Below, piece after piece: positions 1-7,946 of a stretch of 16,168 nt of DNA. Positions within the stretch are counted from its first letter, which is position 1. Each line of letters opens with the position of its first letter. A program made the position numbers and the translations under genes. The notes beneath the pieces were generated by a model. The model did no database searches and was not told where the DNA came from. It was given only the letters and a program-made list of their open reading frames with translations. The stretch is from Legionellaceae bacterium (GTDB lineage Bacteria > Pseudomonadota > Gammaproteobacteria > Legionellales > Legionellaceae): the NCBI GenBank assembly GCA_947504795.1, contig CANNJG010000028.1:1-16168 (forward strand). Reading direction: 5' to 3'.

Positions 1-1
1 C

Positions 2-208
2 TGTGTGGGTTATCGACAAGTGTGGCACTATTTAGAAACCCACTGTGCGTATGATAGTCTCATTGAGCAAGGGATTGCAGCAACTCGGCAATTGGCGAAG
101 CGGCAATTAACTTGGTTACGCCACTGGCCGGATGGCGATCATTTTGAGGCAGAAGATTTGAATAACGAGAGAGAAATGATTGCGTTAGTGCATCGAATTG
201 CGCAATAA
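2..208 (+). CDS. miaA: tRNA dimethylallyltransferase MiaA, C-terminal fragment (5' end outside window)
   Basis: This is the last 68 codons of MiaA, which transfers a dimethylallyl group to A37 of tRNAs that read codons starting with U. The reading frame is open from base 2 to a TAA stop. It shows the typical C-terminal signatures of the family, CVGYRQVW followed by GIAATRQLAKRQLTWLR and a W-P pair. The P-loop and catalytic half lie upstream of the window. It reads towards the zf-CHCC gene, 29 bases downstream. In many gammaproteobacteria hfq follows miaA, but here it does not. The identification is firm from the conserved GYRQ and R-Q-L-A-K-R-Q motifs. The in-frame GTG at base 5 is internal and not a real start. 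Confidence 0.93.
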   Translation, partial: CVGYRQVWHYLETHCAYDSLIEQGIAATRQLAKRQLTWLRHWPDGDHFEAEDLNNEREMIALVHRIAQ

Positions 209-237
209 TATAGATTGTTCTAGACCTGCTGTGATGG

Positions 238-447
238 ATGATGAAAGATAACAAACAACACAAGCCTTGCTCAGAAAAAACTCATCAAGTGCGTACTGAT
301 GAATTGCCTTTGAGCTGCCCAACAGAAGACATGAGTTTATGGAATGCTCATCCTAAAATATATTTACCCATTGAAAAGACAGGACGAGAAAAATGTCCCT
401 ATTGTGGTACCGAATTTATTCTGCAAGATGCTAAATTCCCCGCCTAA
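238..447 (+). CDS. Small zinc-finger protein of the zf-CHCC / NDUFS6-like family
   Basis: This 69-residue protein carries the Cys-His-Cys-Cys zinc site typical of small bacterial zf-CHCC proteins, which are related to mitochondrial complex I subunit NDUFS6. The likely ligands are C27, H38, C53 and C56. They sit in LSCP...SLWNAHPKIYLPI and then EKCPYCGTEF. The N-terminal 20 residues are polar and probably disordered. Two adjacent ATG codons (238 and 241) are possible starts, and neither has a good ribosome binding site. Its 3' end overlaps the probable start of the next gene by 20 bases, which suggests co-transcription, perhaps with miaA too. In bacteria the function is not settled. The family resemblance is clear, while any role in complex I assembly is inference. 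Confidence 0.85.
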   Translation: MMKDNKQHKPCSEKTHQVRTDELPLSCPTEDMSLWNAHPKIYLPIEKTGREKCPYCGTEFILQDAKFPA

Positions 448-1477
448 ATCCATTTGTATTGTTCGGTTATCAGCGTTAGGCGATGTCTTGATGACCGTTC
501 CGCTTATCAGAACCTTGCAACAAGCCTATCCCAATCTGCAATTAACTTGGATTATCTCAAGGCCGGCCTATGATCTGGTTGAAGGCATGGATAATGTGGA
601 ATTTATTGTAATCGATAAACCTAATCATTTGGCGGATTATTGGCGCTTTAAAAAACGGTTAAAGGGACGTAAATTCGATGTGTTACTGGCCGTTCAATCG
701 AGTTTTAGAGCCAATATGCTGTATGCGTTTATTCAGGCAAAACGCCGTATTGGTTATGACAAACTTCGGGCTAAAGATGGTCATGCTTGGTTTATTAAAG
801 AAACGATTCAACCGGGACAGGATCACACGCTAGACGGGTTTTTACGATTCGCAGAAGTATTGGGCATTACTGATTATGATATTCGTTGGGATCTAGTGAT
901 AGCCCCTGAAGACTATGCTTGGGCACGAGACCATCTGCCGGTGACCACTCGCCCTATTCTCGTCGTGAATCCTGCGGCCTCTAAGCCTGAACGCTCCTGG
1001 TTAGTTGATCGATACATTACCGTCTTACAGTATGCGATCGAACGTTGGCAAGCACACATTGTCTTAACAGGCGGACCGAGTGTGTATGATCAAGCATTAG
1101 GGCATGAGATTGCAGCGGCACTTCCTGTAACGAATTTGATTGGACGCACCAAGCCCAAACAATTATTAGCGACCATTCAGTTGGCTGATGCGGTGCTGTG
1201 CCCAGATACGGGACCTTCGCATATGGGTGTTGCCGTGGGTACTCCAGTGATTGCGCTTCATGCAGTGACCAGCGCACAGGTGTCTGGTCCTTACCTTTCC
1301 ACACATTTATGTATCGATCGCTATCCTGAGGCTGTGGTAGGTATTTTAAATAAAACACCTGAGACCAACGTATGGGGGACACACGCTCATGGCCCGAATA
1401 CTATGAAATTAATCTTAACAGATGATGTCATCGCGCGTATAGATGATGTCTTGAGACGCTCGGTCAAAGTATCTTAG
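428..1477 (+). CDS. Glycosyltransferase family 9 (lipopolysaccharide heptosyltransferase-like)
   Basis: This 349-residue protein resembles ADP-heptose:LPS heptosyltransferases (GT9, GT-B fold), which build the inner core of LPS at the cytoplasmic face. The N-terminal Rossmann half opens with ICIVRLSALGDVLMTVPLI, the classic GT9 start with the catalytic-region Gly-Asp (G18, D19). The C-terminal half has NPAASKPERSW and the donor-binding signature CPDTGPSHMGVAVGTPVIAL (D260, G262, H265). I chose ATG 428 because it places the LSALGD motif about 15 residues in, as is usual. A longer in-frame start at 344 would lie almost wholly inside the preceding gene. It overlaps that gene by 20 bases and meets icmX tail to tail with a 16-base gap. 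Whether it is WaaC, WaaF or another GT9 enzyme cannot be decided here. Confidence 0.9.
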   Translation: MLNSPPKSICIVRLSALGDVLMTVPLIRTLQQAYPNLQLTWIISRPAYDLVEGMDNVEFIVIDKPNHLADYWRFKKRLKGRKFDVLLAVQSSFRANMLYAFIQAKRRIGYDKLRAKDGHAWFIKETIQPGQDHTLDGFLRFAEVLGITDYDIRWDLVIAPEDYAWARDHLPVTTRPILVVNPAASKPERSWLVDRYITVLQYAIERWQAHIVLTGGPSVYDQALGHEIAAALPVTNLIGRTKPKQLLATIQLADAVLCPDTGPSHMGVAVGTPVIALHAVTSAQVSGPYLSTHLCIDRYPEAVVGILNKTPETNVWGTHAHGPNTMKLILTDDVIARIDDVLRRSVKVS

Positions 1478-1493
1478 AAAAATAGGTTAGGAT

Positions 1494-2828
1494 TTAGCCG
1501 CTCGTTTCCGTTAACGGAGTCGCATCGTTGTTAGCATCATTGAGGGGTGTTACATTGGGTTGGTTACTCGTGAGCGATTGTATTAATTGTAATGAATTAG
1601 TGAGTAAAATACGCTCTTCCATTTGTCGATTCAAATACAGCTGATAATTAATTTCAGATAGTAAAATCGCTGTCTCTTTTTGCACAGTGGCCGCGGAAGA
1701 TTGGTTAATGAGGCTGACCCATTGATTATTTGAAGAGGATTCACCAGGATTATACAGGCGCCAAGTAGCCGATTGAAATTCACTAAATGCTTGGCTGGTA
1801 GTCGTCGATGAACTTTTTCCATCTGCTGATGTGCTGGGAACGTCTTGAGGCATGCGCTTAGCAAGAATGCCGTAGAGATTGCTAATGGCTACTGAACTTT
1901 GAGCAGCATAGACGCGTTGGCTTACCAGATAATTAGCAAGTTGGTTCTGGGATGCGTTAATATTGTTGATTTCACCTGTCGTTTTGCCATCGGTGCTTTG
2001 TGTGGCTTGAGACCATAAGGAGTTGTAGTCGTCATCAGACATCGTTGTGCTTGGGATAACAGCTGCTGTAGCATAGCGTATAAACGTTGCGGCCTGCTGA
2101 AGCTGATTGCCCCCGGGCAACCCAGTGCTCGAGTTAGATGCTTTAGGTGTGTTTGTGTACATTAGAGGCGCTATGAGTGTGTTGACATTTAACTGACTGA
2201 TGTATTTCGATATATTATCAGAATTAAAATAAAGTGTTTCTCCCGGCGGATTGCCGTTGCTATCAGCAATGTCTTCTATAACTTTTTGCATGACTTCATT
2301 TTGATTTAGGCACTGTATACCCCCTGAAACGGGATCACTAGAACAGACGCTGGCACTCGGCGTGCCTACGATGTTGAATATGGCTTGTGTCACCGGGTCG
2401 TTTTGATAAGCCGATTGGCTGGTCGGTTCGTCAAGCCCAGAAATCACCGAGACATCCCCACTATTCGGTGTATTATAATTCGTGAATAAAATATTGGAAC
2501 GATCATTAAACGCCTGATAAGTGTTGTTGCTGGTAAAGGGTGTATAACTCGAATTGACAGGAATGGCGCCAAAAAAAGCATCTAAAATTTGTAATCCGGC
2601 TGTTGCAATACTGTAGGTTGGGTCCAGCATATAGGCATACGGCGCGACATCTTGGCTAAGATCATAGCCTAAATAATCTCCCAACGCTTTGAGATATTGT
2701 TGGAGCTGCGAATTGTCGTCTGCCGGCGGAGGGGTACTCGGGTCAGCAGTGTAGGTATCATCGGCATAGGCGACACCACTGATAAGAGATAGGAGCAATA
2801 GCCCTGTAGCAAGTTTGTGTTGTTTCAT
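1494..2828 (-). CDS. icmX: Dot/Icm T4BSS protein IcmX (periplasmic)
   Basis: This 444-residue protein begins with a clear Sec signal peptide (residues 1-22: K-rich start, a run of Leu/Ile, then GVAYA before DDTYT). Residues 23-444 are polar, rich in Ser/Asn/Gln/Thr, with no further membrane segment. IcmX of Legionella is a periplasmic Dot/Icm protein of about this size that is needed for effector translocation. The assignment rests on size, export signal, family-like sequence and especially its place directly behind icmW. Its ATG overlaps the icmW stop as ATGA (2825-2828), implying translational coupling. The 3' end converges on the GT9 gene. IcmX diverges strongly between genera, so sequence alone would give a lower score. 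Confidence 0.86.
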   Translation of the reverse strand: MKQHKLATGLLLLSLISGVAYADDTYTADPSTPPPADDNSQLQQYLKALGDYLGYDLSQDVAPYAYMLDPTYSIATAGLQILDAFFGAIPVNSSYTPFTSNNTYQAFNDRSNILFTNYNTPNSGDVSVISGLDEPTSQSAYQNDPVTQAIFNIVGTPSASVCSSDPVSGGIQCLNQNEVMQKVIEDIADSNGNPPGETLYFNSDNISKYISQLNVNTLIAPLMYTNTPKASNSSTGLPGGNQLQQAATFIRYATAAVIPSTTMSDDDYNSLWSQATQSTDGKTTGEINNINASQNQLANYLVSQRVYAAQSSVAISNLYGILAKRMPQDVPSTSADGKSSSTTTSQAFSEFQSATWRLYNPGESSSNNQWVSLINQSSAATVQKETAILLSEINYQLYLNRQMEERILLTNSLQLIQSLTSNQPNVTPLNDANNDATPLTETSG

Positions 2829-3280
2829 TCTTCTCCCTCGATTGCTTGATGGATTAAATTGAGTCGTGCTTCGGAAAAAGCACGGGAAAGAAGACGCAGT
2901 CGTTCAAAGATAATATTTCTTTTCAAGAAAAAGCCAGCAGGATCACTTCCCGACATACTGGTTTCCTCTGCATACACTAACACTTTGGATGCACTGCCTG
3001 GATGGATCATATCGATGGCTTGTAACAAACGTAATCCGCGACTTGATTTAATATTTGCTGCTAAATTAATGAATGTTTCTTCATGCCCTAATTTGGTCAA
3101 ATCAAGGGGGTCAATTTCATCGAGCTCTTTACCTAAATGTGCAATCGCCTCTTCGAGCTCGAGGTTACCGTCCAGCGTCCAATCTTCAACACTTTCCAAG
3201 AAAGTCACCACACGATATATCATGGGGTCAGGATAACCAAACCAATATTCTGCCGCCGCTTTGTGGCTGAGATCAGGCAT
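2825..3280 (-). CDS. icmW: Dot/Icm T4BSS effector adaptor IcmW
   Basis: This 151-residue acidic cytosolic protein has the same length as Legionella IcmW. It carries segments I recognise from that family: MPDLSHKAAAEYWFGYPDPM at the N-terminus, LESVEDWTLDGN, IKSSRGLRLLQAID, HPGSASKVL, DPAGFFLKRN and a C-terminal EGEE. IcmW pairs with IcmS as a chaperone/adaptor that brings effectors to the DotL coupling complex. It has no signal peptide or membrane segment, as expected. The start at 3280 matches the family N-terminus, and the upstream ribosome binding site is weak. It leads a two-gene operon with icmX and diverges from icmV across 83 bases. icmS is not in this window and must be encoded elsewhere if the adaptor is functional. 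Confidence 0.97.
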   Translation of the reverse strand: MPDLSHKAAAEYWFGYPDPMIYRVVTFLESVEDWTLDGNLELEEAIAHLGKELDEIDPLDLTKLGHEETFINLAANIKSSRGLRLLQAIDMIHPGSASKVLVYAEETSMSGSDPAGFFLKRNIIFERLRLLSRAFSEARLNLIHQAIEGEE

Positions 3281-3363
3281 CGATATTTTTCCATTTGTAT
3301 TTACATAACCTTATCATATACTATTATAATTAAAACAAATGTCTACTGGGCAAAGGCAAAATT
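3281..3363. promoter_or_regulatory. Divergent promoter region between icmW and icmV
   Basis: This 83-base AT-rich spacer separates two divergent T4BSS operons. On the + strand TTTACA (3300-3305) and a perfect TATAAT (3325-3330) are spaced by 19 bases, giving a start near 3337 and a leader of about 27 bases for icmV. An AAAGG ribosome binding site at 3352-3356 lies 7 bases before the icmV ATG. On the - strand there are -10-like boxes TATAAT (3328-3323) and TATGAT (3318-3313), but no good -35. Almost overlapping -10 elements in both directions suggest the two operons may compete for polymerase. No paired regulator repeats were seen. Confidence 0.55.
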
Positions 3364-3891
3364 ATGGAAAATAATTCAGGCTCCGAATCGGAAACAGAAA
3401 AATCCACAGCAAAAGCCCAATCAACCGCAAGTAAAAAAAATACGCGTTTGCGAACACAAAGTTTTATTATGCGGTTTTTTAATTTTCGTGCCTGGGCAGA
3501 TTGGGACAGATCCAAAGCGATTACACAGTATTTTTTAGGCGTATTTGAGCGAGTCCTCATCCCAAAAAAATTGACAATAAAACGCAAAACTGCTTCATTT
3601 GATGGGGTTGTTGCCCAATTAAACTTGAGTGAAAAAGAATTACAGGATCGTGCGTCTGGTTTATTACGCTTGAGTTATATTTTGGGTTTTATGGCCTTTG
3701 GGTTACTTTGTTACATGGGTTATCAAATAGCGTATGGTTCTTTGAAAGCCGTTTTAATGTCAATGATTGAGATGATCGTAGCAGCGGTATTAGCCTTTCG
3801 TTATCATTTTTGGCACTTTCAAATCCGTCGGCGAAGATTGGGCTGCGGTCTTAGAGAATGGTTTCAAACCACTATAGGCGGTGATCGATGA
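3364..3891 (+). CDS. icmV: Dot/Icm T4BSS inner-membrane protein IcmV
   Basis: This 175-residue protein matches IcmV. The central part has RAWADWDRSK and VAQLNLSEKELQDR. Two predicted membrane helices follow (about 103-123 and 127-146), then the characteristic LAFRYHFWHFQIRRRRLGC and a short cytosolic tail. The first 35 residues are low complexity (acidic and Ser-rich, then Lys/Arg-rich) and make it somewhat longer than I recall for Legionella IcmV. ATG 3364 has a well-spaced AAAGG site. Its TGA stop overlaps the dotA ATG as ATGA (3888-3891), so DotA synthesis is probably coupled to it. The exact role of IcmV is unknown, but it is a core Dot/Icm component. Confidence 0.93.
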   Translation: MENNSGSESETEKSTAKAQSTASKKNTRLRTQSFIMRFFNFRAWADWDRSKAITQYFLGVFERVLIPKKLTIKRKTASFDGVVAQLNLSEKELQDRASGLLRLSYILGFMAFGLLCYMGYQIAYGSLKAVLMSMIEMIVAAVLAFRYHFWHFQIRRRRLGCGLREWFQTTIGGDR

Positions 3892-6668
3892 AAATACTAC
3901 TCGCAATGTTAGGTTTGTTTTTCCCTTTTTTGGTATTTGCCGATAGCTCACTATCGTTGACGCCTCCGTCGTCGGATTACTCCGTCGTGTTTTTAGGGAA
4001 TATGTTTGGTGTGGTTGACGGCGTTCTGCATGGCAACGGCAGTCAATTGATGGGAAAAATGTTTGGGGTATTTAACGCCGCAGTCCTGGCGCTTGGGGGC
4101 ATAGTTGTCACCTATACCCTAATTGTCGGAACGATGAACACTTCGCATGAAGGTCAATTTTTGGGCCAAAAATGGTCTTCAATATGGATCCCTGTGCGTT
4201 CGACGATTGGATTGGCCTTGCTGATTCCGAAATCTTCGGGCTACTGTCTCATGCAAATATTCATCATGTGGCTGGTGGTTCAAGGGGTCGGTGCAGCAGA
4301 TAAGGTGTGGGATGCGGCACTCAGTTATCTGACTCTCGGCGGCGTAATTGTTGGGGCTCAATCCAATCCTAATCCAACGACCTCTAACAATAGTGCAATA
4401 CAAACTATCGCGACCGGAGAGTCAAGAATTCTAATGGGCCAAGTTTGTATGCGTGGATTACAAACGGCATTGGAAAATGTTCGCACACAGTACTTATCAG
4501 ATAAAAACTCAGGTTCTGGACCCTGCCTTGATAGTAAGGCCACAGGAACCATGAAGGAATTTTGTAGCAAATCTGTTCCAGACTTTTTTAGTACAGTTGA
4601 TGCTGCTGCAGCGAATAATAAAGGCAATAATTTTGTAAATATGCCTAATTTTAACACCTCAGGTATGTATGACTCATTGAACGGCGTGTGCGGCATAATT
4701 AAATGGAATATGCTCAGTGTGTCGACAAGTTTAGCGTCTGTATCTGCTGAAGATATTCAAACTTTAAATCAATCTCGAGCGATAGCCATTCAGCAAATGT
4801 TTATGGATTTAAGCCCTACTGCGATAGCGATGATTAATAACGATCCTCAGTTAAACACGAATAATACGGGCAATGTTGAGGATCGCTATACGACTGTCGC
4901 GCAGAATCAATTTGGAATTCCGATATCAACCACAACGCAAGCTGCCTGTGATAGCCCCTCGAATGATTGTACGAATTGGGATACTGCTTCTGGTTCGACT
5001 AATCAGACGATGATTTTCACAGGATTAGAGTTTATGAATGCGTTAACAGATTATAACGCTATTATGGCACCGGCTTTAAATTTACAATCCCAGGCGAGCA
5101 ATTCGACGAATACTAACAGTTACCATGATTTTATTTCAGGTGCTGAGTCCTCTGGGTGGATTATGGCAGGAACGTATTTTTTTGATTTGGCAAACTTGAA
5201 TGGTGCCGCTGCTGCAAATGCAGGGAGTGTAGACAATGATTCAGGATTAGACGCCACACCTGACTTTGCTGTTACCACGAGTAATTTGACGGACCCTTTC
5301 ACTAACCCAGGAAGCGGCACCTATGCAATACTGTATGATTTATTTAATAAAAATGAAACAAATATAACCAACCTTATTAATCTAATTACTGCAAAAAATA
5401 TTGACTCCAGTCTAACCCCGAATGTCGGTGCTAGTCAGCATTTTGCCATTACTTCGACGGCTTCAGCATCCGTTTATGGCTATGTGACGAACGCATCAAT
5501 GATTCACTTACCGGGGCAGCCTGGATTAACGACGCCTACTTTTAAGTTTAACCTCAATATGTCACCGGGTTCAACGATTATGACCATCCCTTCAATGAGC
5601 TTTGGCTGTGGATTCAAAATATTCGGCGCCTGTGTTGGGGGACCTTTAGGCAAATTACTCTGGAACTCGCTTATATCAAACTTTTTTTCTTTATTTATTA
5701 CGTTTATTACCAACATATTCAATATGGTGATCCAGCTATTACTGATTGCGCCGTTGACGGTTATGATGTCTATATTAAGCGACGGTGTGCAAATGCTTAA
5801 TACCTCTCAAGCGCATCCCATTATTGCGATGGCGTATATGGGGACTTCATTCATTAACTACACCATTGAGACGTATTTTCAACTGATTGCTATTTCGGCT
5901 CTGTTTAGCTTCGGGGGAGGAATTATACTTATGATCATTCTTCCTTTTTTAGGCGCTTTTTTATCTGTGATGTTCACAGTTGGGTTTATTGATGCCTACT
6001 ATGTGCCTTTTTTGCCATACATGATCTTTACCTTTGGGTCAATCGCTTGGCTTATGGCGGTTATAGAAGCGATGGTAGCGGGGCCTATTATTGCGTTGGG
6101 GATTACGCATCCGGAAGGACATGATGCCTTGGGTAAGGCGGAGCAGGCCTTAACCATCTTGATTAATGTATTCTTACGACCCGCGTTGATGGTTATTGGG
6201 TACGTTGCTGCTATCGCTTTATGTTATGTAGCGGTCTATATCGTGAATAGTGGATTCTCGCATGTGATGCAATTTTTAATGCCGGGTAATAATATAGATC
6301 CGAATGTTCAAAACGGAGCGACGTCACCGTCCCAGGCATCTACGCCTTATATCAGTTATGCGTCTATGTTCGCAGGATTTTTCTCTTTACTTGCCTATAC
6401 CACTATTTATTTAACCGTCGTAGAAAAGTCATTTCAATTGATTTATTTGTTACCCGATAACATCTCACGATGGATGGGTGGACAATCCGAAAGCTACGGA
6501 AAAGAAACGGCGGGATGGGTTGATGCTACTAAGGAGAAAATTAAAGAAGGTGGCGAAGTAGTTGGAAAAACTGCCACAAATCTTTCGAAACAAGTGGGTC
6601 AGAAGGCAGTGGAAGGTTTGAAGGGCGGTAAAGGTAAAGGTGGTAAGCTCGACGCAGAGGGGGAGTAG
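3888..6668 (+). CDS. dotA: Dot/Icm T4BSS polytopic membrane protein DotA (DotA/TraY family)
   Basis: This 926-residue protein begins with a signal peptide (1-18, ending LVFA before DSS), a feature known for DotA. Hydrophobic segments follow at about 52-75 and 100-135. A large Ser/Thr/Asn-rich region of about 450 residues comes next and is probably periplasmic. A cluster of membrane helices runs from about 590 to 870, including the conserved GPIIALGITHPEGHDALGKA loop typical of DotA/TraY proteins. The C-terminus is a hydrophilic Lys/Gly-rich tail. It is somewhat shorter than Legionella DotA (about 1,050 residues), with the difference probably in the variable periplasmic part. DotA is required for secretion, is polytopic in the inner membrane, and is reported to be released from Legionella. 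It is translationally coupled to icmV, and its stop codon lies within a stem-loop shared with the convergent dotB. Confidence 0.96.
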   Translation: MKILLAMLGLFFPFLVFADSSLSLTPPSSDYSVVFLGNMFGVVDGVLHGNGSQLMGKMFGVFNAAVLALGGIVVTYTLIVGTMNTSHEGQFLGQKWSSIWIPVRSTIGLALLIPKSSGYCLMQIFIMWLVVQGVGAADKVWDAALSYLTLGGVIVGAQSNPNPTTSNNSAIQTIATGESRILMGQVCMRGLQTALENVRTQYLSDKNSGSGPCLDSKATGTMKEFCSKSVPDFFSTVDAAAANNKGNNFVNMPNFNTSGMYDSLNGVCGIIKWNMLSVSTSLASVSAEDIQTLNQSRAIAIQQMFMDLSPTAIAMINNDPQLNTNNTGNVEDRYTTVAQNQFGIPISTTTQAACDSPSNDCTNWDTASGSTNQTMIFTGLEFMNALTDYNAIMAPALNLQSQASNSTNTNSYHDFISGAESSGWIMAGTYFFDLANLNGAAAANAGSVDNDSGLDATPDFAVTTSNLTDPFTNPGSGTYAILYDLFNKNETNITNLINLITAKNIDSSLTPNVGASQHFAITSTASASVYGYVTNASMIHLPGQPGLTTPTFKFNLNMSPGSTIMTIPSMSFGCGFKIFGACVGGPLGKLLWNSLISNFFSLFITFITNIFNMVIQLLLIAPLTVMMSILSDGVQMLNTSQAHPIIAMAYMGTSFINYTIETYFQLIAISALFSFGGGIILMIILPFLGAFLSVMFTVGFIDAYYVPFLPYMIFTFGSIAWLMAVIEAMVAGPIIALGITHPEGHDALGKAEQALTILINVFLRPALMVIGYVAAIALCYVAVYIVNSGFSHVMQFLMPGNNIDPNVQNGATSPSQASTPYISYASMFAGFFSLLAYTTIYLTVVEKSFQLIYLLPDNISRWMGGQSESYGKETAGWVDATKEKIKEGGEVVGKTATNLSKQVGQKAVEGLKGGKGKGGKLDAEGE

Positions 6669-6689
6669 GAGGATAGCGTCCTGCTCCCC
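6660..6689. terminator. Stem-loop between convergent dotA and dotB (possible bidirectional terminator)
   Basis: GGGGAGTAGGA (6660-6670) and TCCTGCTCCCC (6679-6689) form an 11-base-pair stem with an 8-base loop. In the dotA-direction RNA every pair holds (one U-G wobble). In the dotB direction there is one C-A mismatch. The left arm includes the dotA stop codon, and the dotB stop lies 9 bases beyond the right arm. There is no T-tract on either side, so it is not a textbook intrinsic terminator. It may block read-through or stabilise mRNA ends. Confidence 0.55.
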
Positions 6690-6697
6690 ATCAAGGA

Positions 6698-7822
6698 CTA
6701 GATTAGGTCTTCTTCTGTGCCAGCAATCATGAGTTTATAAGTTTTCTCGGAAATAATGCCCTGATCAAATTTATTTTTAGCATCGTGAGTCATCAGTTGG
6801 CCGCGTTGGCGAACTAATTTGCGCGTAGTCGTCGTGATTTCGTTAGGGTCACTTTCGAGCAATATATCCCGTGCTTCTTCATCAAAAACCAGATATTCGC
6901 GCAAAGCCACACGTTTGCCGTCGACAGTAGGGACTAATTTTTGCCAAATCACTAAGCGAATGGTTTCTAAAATATCAATGGTTCTTCCCATGCGTTCTTC
7001 TCCTGAATACGAGGTGACTAAGCGGCGCATGGTTTCTGCAACCCCAGAGGTATGTAAGGTAGTATAAACGGGATGCCCGGTCAAAGCTGCTTCTAAAGCA
7101 GCTGAAATGGTTGCAGCATCGCGACACTCGCCTACCATAATGAGTCTTGGTTTACGCCGTAATGCGTTGCGAACCCCTTCCGCAAATGAAGGTAAATGCC
7201 GGGGAATTTCAGACTGACTGACCAAAGAAGAGATCGTTTGAATTTCATCATAGACAAACTCGATCGGTGCTTCATAGGTCAGTACTTTTCGGTTGGAGTC
7301 TTCCAATTCAATTAAGCTACGAATCACTGAAGCTAATAAGGTCGATTTTCCTGAGCCGGTTGCACCGGTGATAAATACAATTCCTTCCTGAGGTGCCAGG
7401 GCTTTAATAATATTGTCAGGTAACGCCATGGTTTCCAATTTGGGAGGGGTCGTGGGAATCGTACGCAGAGTGATCTGTATCCCATCATGACCATCGACTA
7501 AACAAGCAGTGGCATTCACACGATACCTAAAGCGTATGCCGCGATTCGGTCTAAACTCGTAATGAGTGTCAATGTCTTTTCCTGATAATAATTGTGTTGT
7601 AGCATTGGGACCATAGATACTGTTAATGAGATCGCCGACCTCGGTATTGGATAAGGATCGGTGGGTGATTTTGGTTAAACGCCCGTAAACCTCAATAAAA
7701 ATAGCAGACCCTGTTTGAATGGTGATATCTGACGCATTGAGCTTTTGTGCATGCTCTAACATCTTATCCATAAATACGGATGTGAACCGCGTAGGTTCAT
7801 CGGGCATTGTATAATTATTCAT
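6698..7822 (-). CDS. dotB: Dot/Icm T4BSS motor ATPase DotB (PilT/VirB11-like)
   Basis: This 374-residue secretion ATPase has all the expected motifs in order: an N-terminal domain with LNASDITIQTG (28-38); Walker A GATGSGKST (153-161); an Asp box LTYEAPIEFVYD (181-192), where the EAPIEF spelling is the one I recall from DotB; Walker B-like RLIMVGECRD (226-235); and the His box TGHPVYTTLHT (248-258). DotB forms cytosolic hexamers that dock on the Dot/Icm channel and power secretion. ATG 7822 has an AAGGGA site 8 bases upstream, which supports it over the in-frame ATG five codons on. It is last in the dotD-dotC-dotB series but separated from dotC by 124 bases, and it converges on dotA. Confidence 0.97.
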   Translation of the reverse strand: MNNYTMPDEPTRFTSVFMDKMLEHAQKLNASDITIQTGSAIFIEVYGRLTKITHRSLSNTEVGDLINSIYGPNATTQLLSGKDIDTHYEFRPNRGIRFRYRVNATACLVDGHDGIQITLRTIPTTPPKLETMALPDNIIKALAPQEGIVFITGATGSGKSTLLASVIRSLIELEDSNRKVLTYEAPIEFVYDEIQTISSLVSQSEIPRHLPSFAEGVRNALRRKPRLIMVGECRDAATISAALEAALTGHPVYTTLHTSGVAETMRRLVTSYSGEERMGRTIDILETIRLVIWQKLVPTVDGKRVALREYLVFDEEARDILLESDPNEITTTTRKLVRQRGQLMTHDAKNKFDQGIISEKTYKLMIAGTEEDLI

Positions 7823-7873
7823 ATTCTAGATCCCTTGTATACCGATTTTACGTGATAAACTCGAAGTTTTGTG

Positions 7874-7910
7874 CGCTATCAGGGCAGGGCGCCCAGTGTC
7901 CCCTGATGCG
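7874..7910 (-). repeat. Stem-loop in the dotC-dotB intergenic spacer
   Basis: On the dotB-sense strand CGC-ATCAGGG pairs with CCCTGAT-A-GCG. This gives ten base pairs with one bulged A, enclosing a 16-base interior that contains the self-complementary GGCGCC. It sits about 50 bases upstream of the dotB start and about 35 bases after the dotC stop. No T-tract follows. It could be an mRNA-stability, processing or attenuation element that sets the level of DotB relative to DotC and DotD. The structure is seen in the sequence, and its function is inference. Confidence 0.5.
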
Positions 7911-7946
7911 TCACGTGTTTGGCGCTTTCCGATTTATAAACAGTAA

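Noticed and set aside
344..427. Upstream extension of the GT9 gene from ATG 344
   Set aside because: It lies almost wholly inside the zinc-protein gene in another frame and would put 28 non-family residues before the conserved LSALGD start.
1017..1382. 121-codon minus-strand frame inside the GT9 gene
   Set aside because: It is fully contained in a well-conserved gene and has no recognisable motif, so it is a shadow frame.
1507..1518. Perfect 12-base palindrome TCCGTTAACGGA near the icmX 3' end
   Set aside because: It lies within coding sequence, has no loop or T-tract and occurs once; probably chance.
3287..3305. CpxR-like GTAAA half-site (minus strand) near icmW
   Set aside because: There is no second GTAAA at the expected spacing, so a single half-site is not support.
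3137..3538. 133-codon open frame across the icmW/icmV spacer on the + strand
   Set aside because: It overlaps two firmly identified genes, crosses the divergent promoter region and has a composition unlike a real protein.
7823..7870. Separate dotB promoter in the dotC-dotB spacer
   Set aside because: TATACA- and TAAAAT-like boxes occur, but none has a plausible -35 at 16-18 bases.
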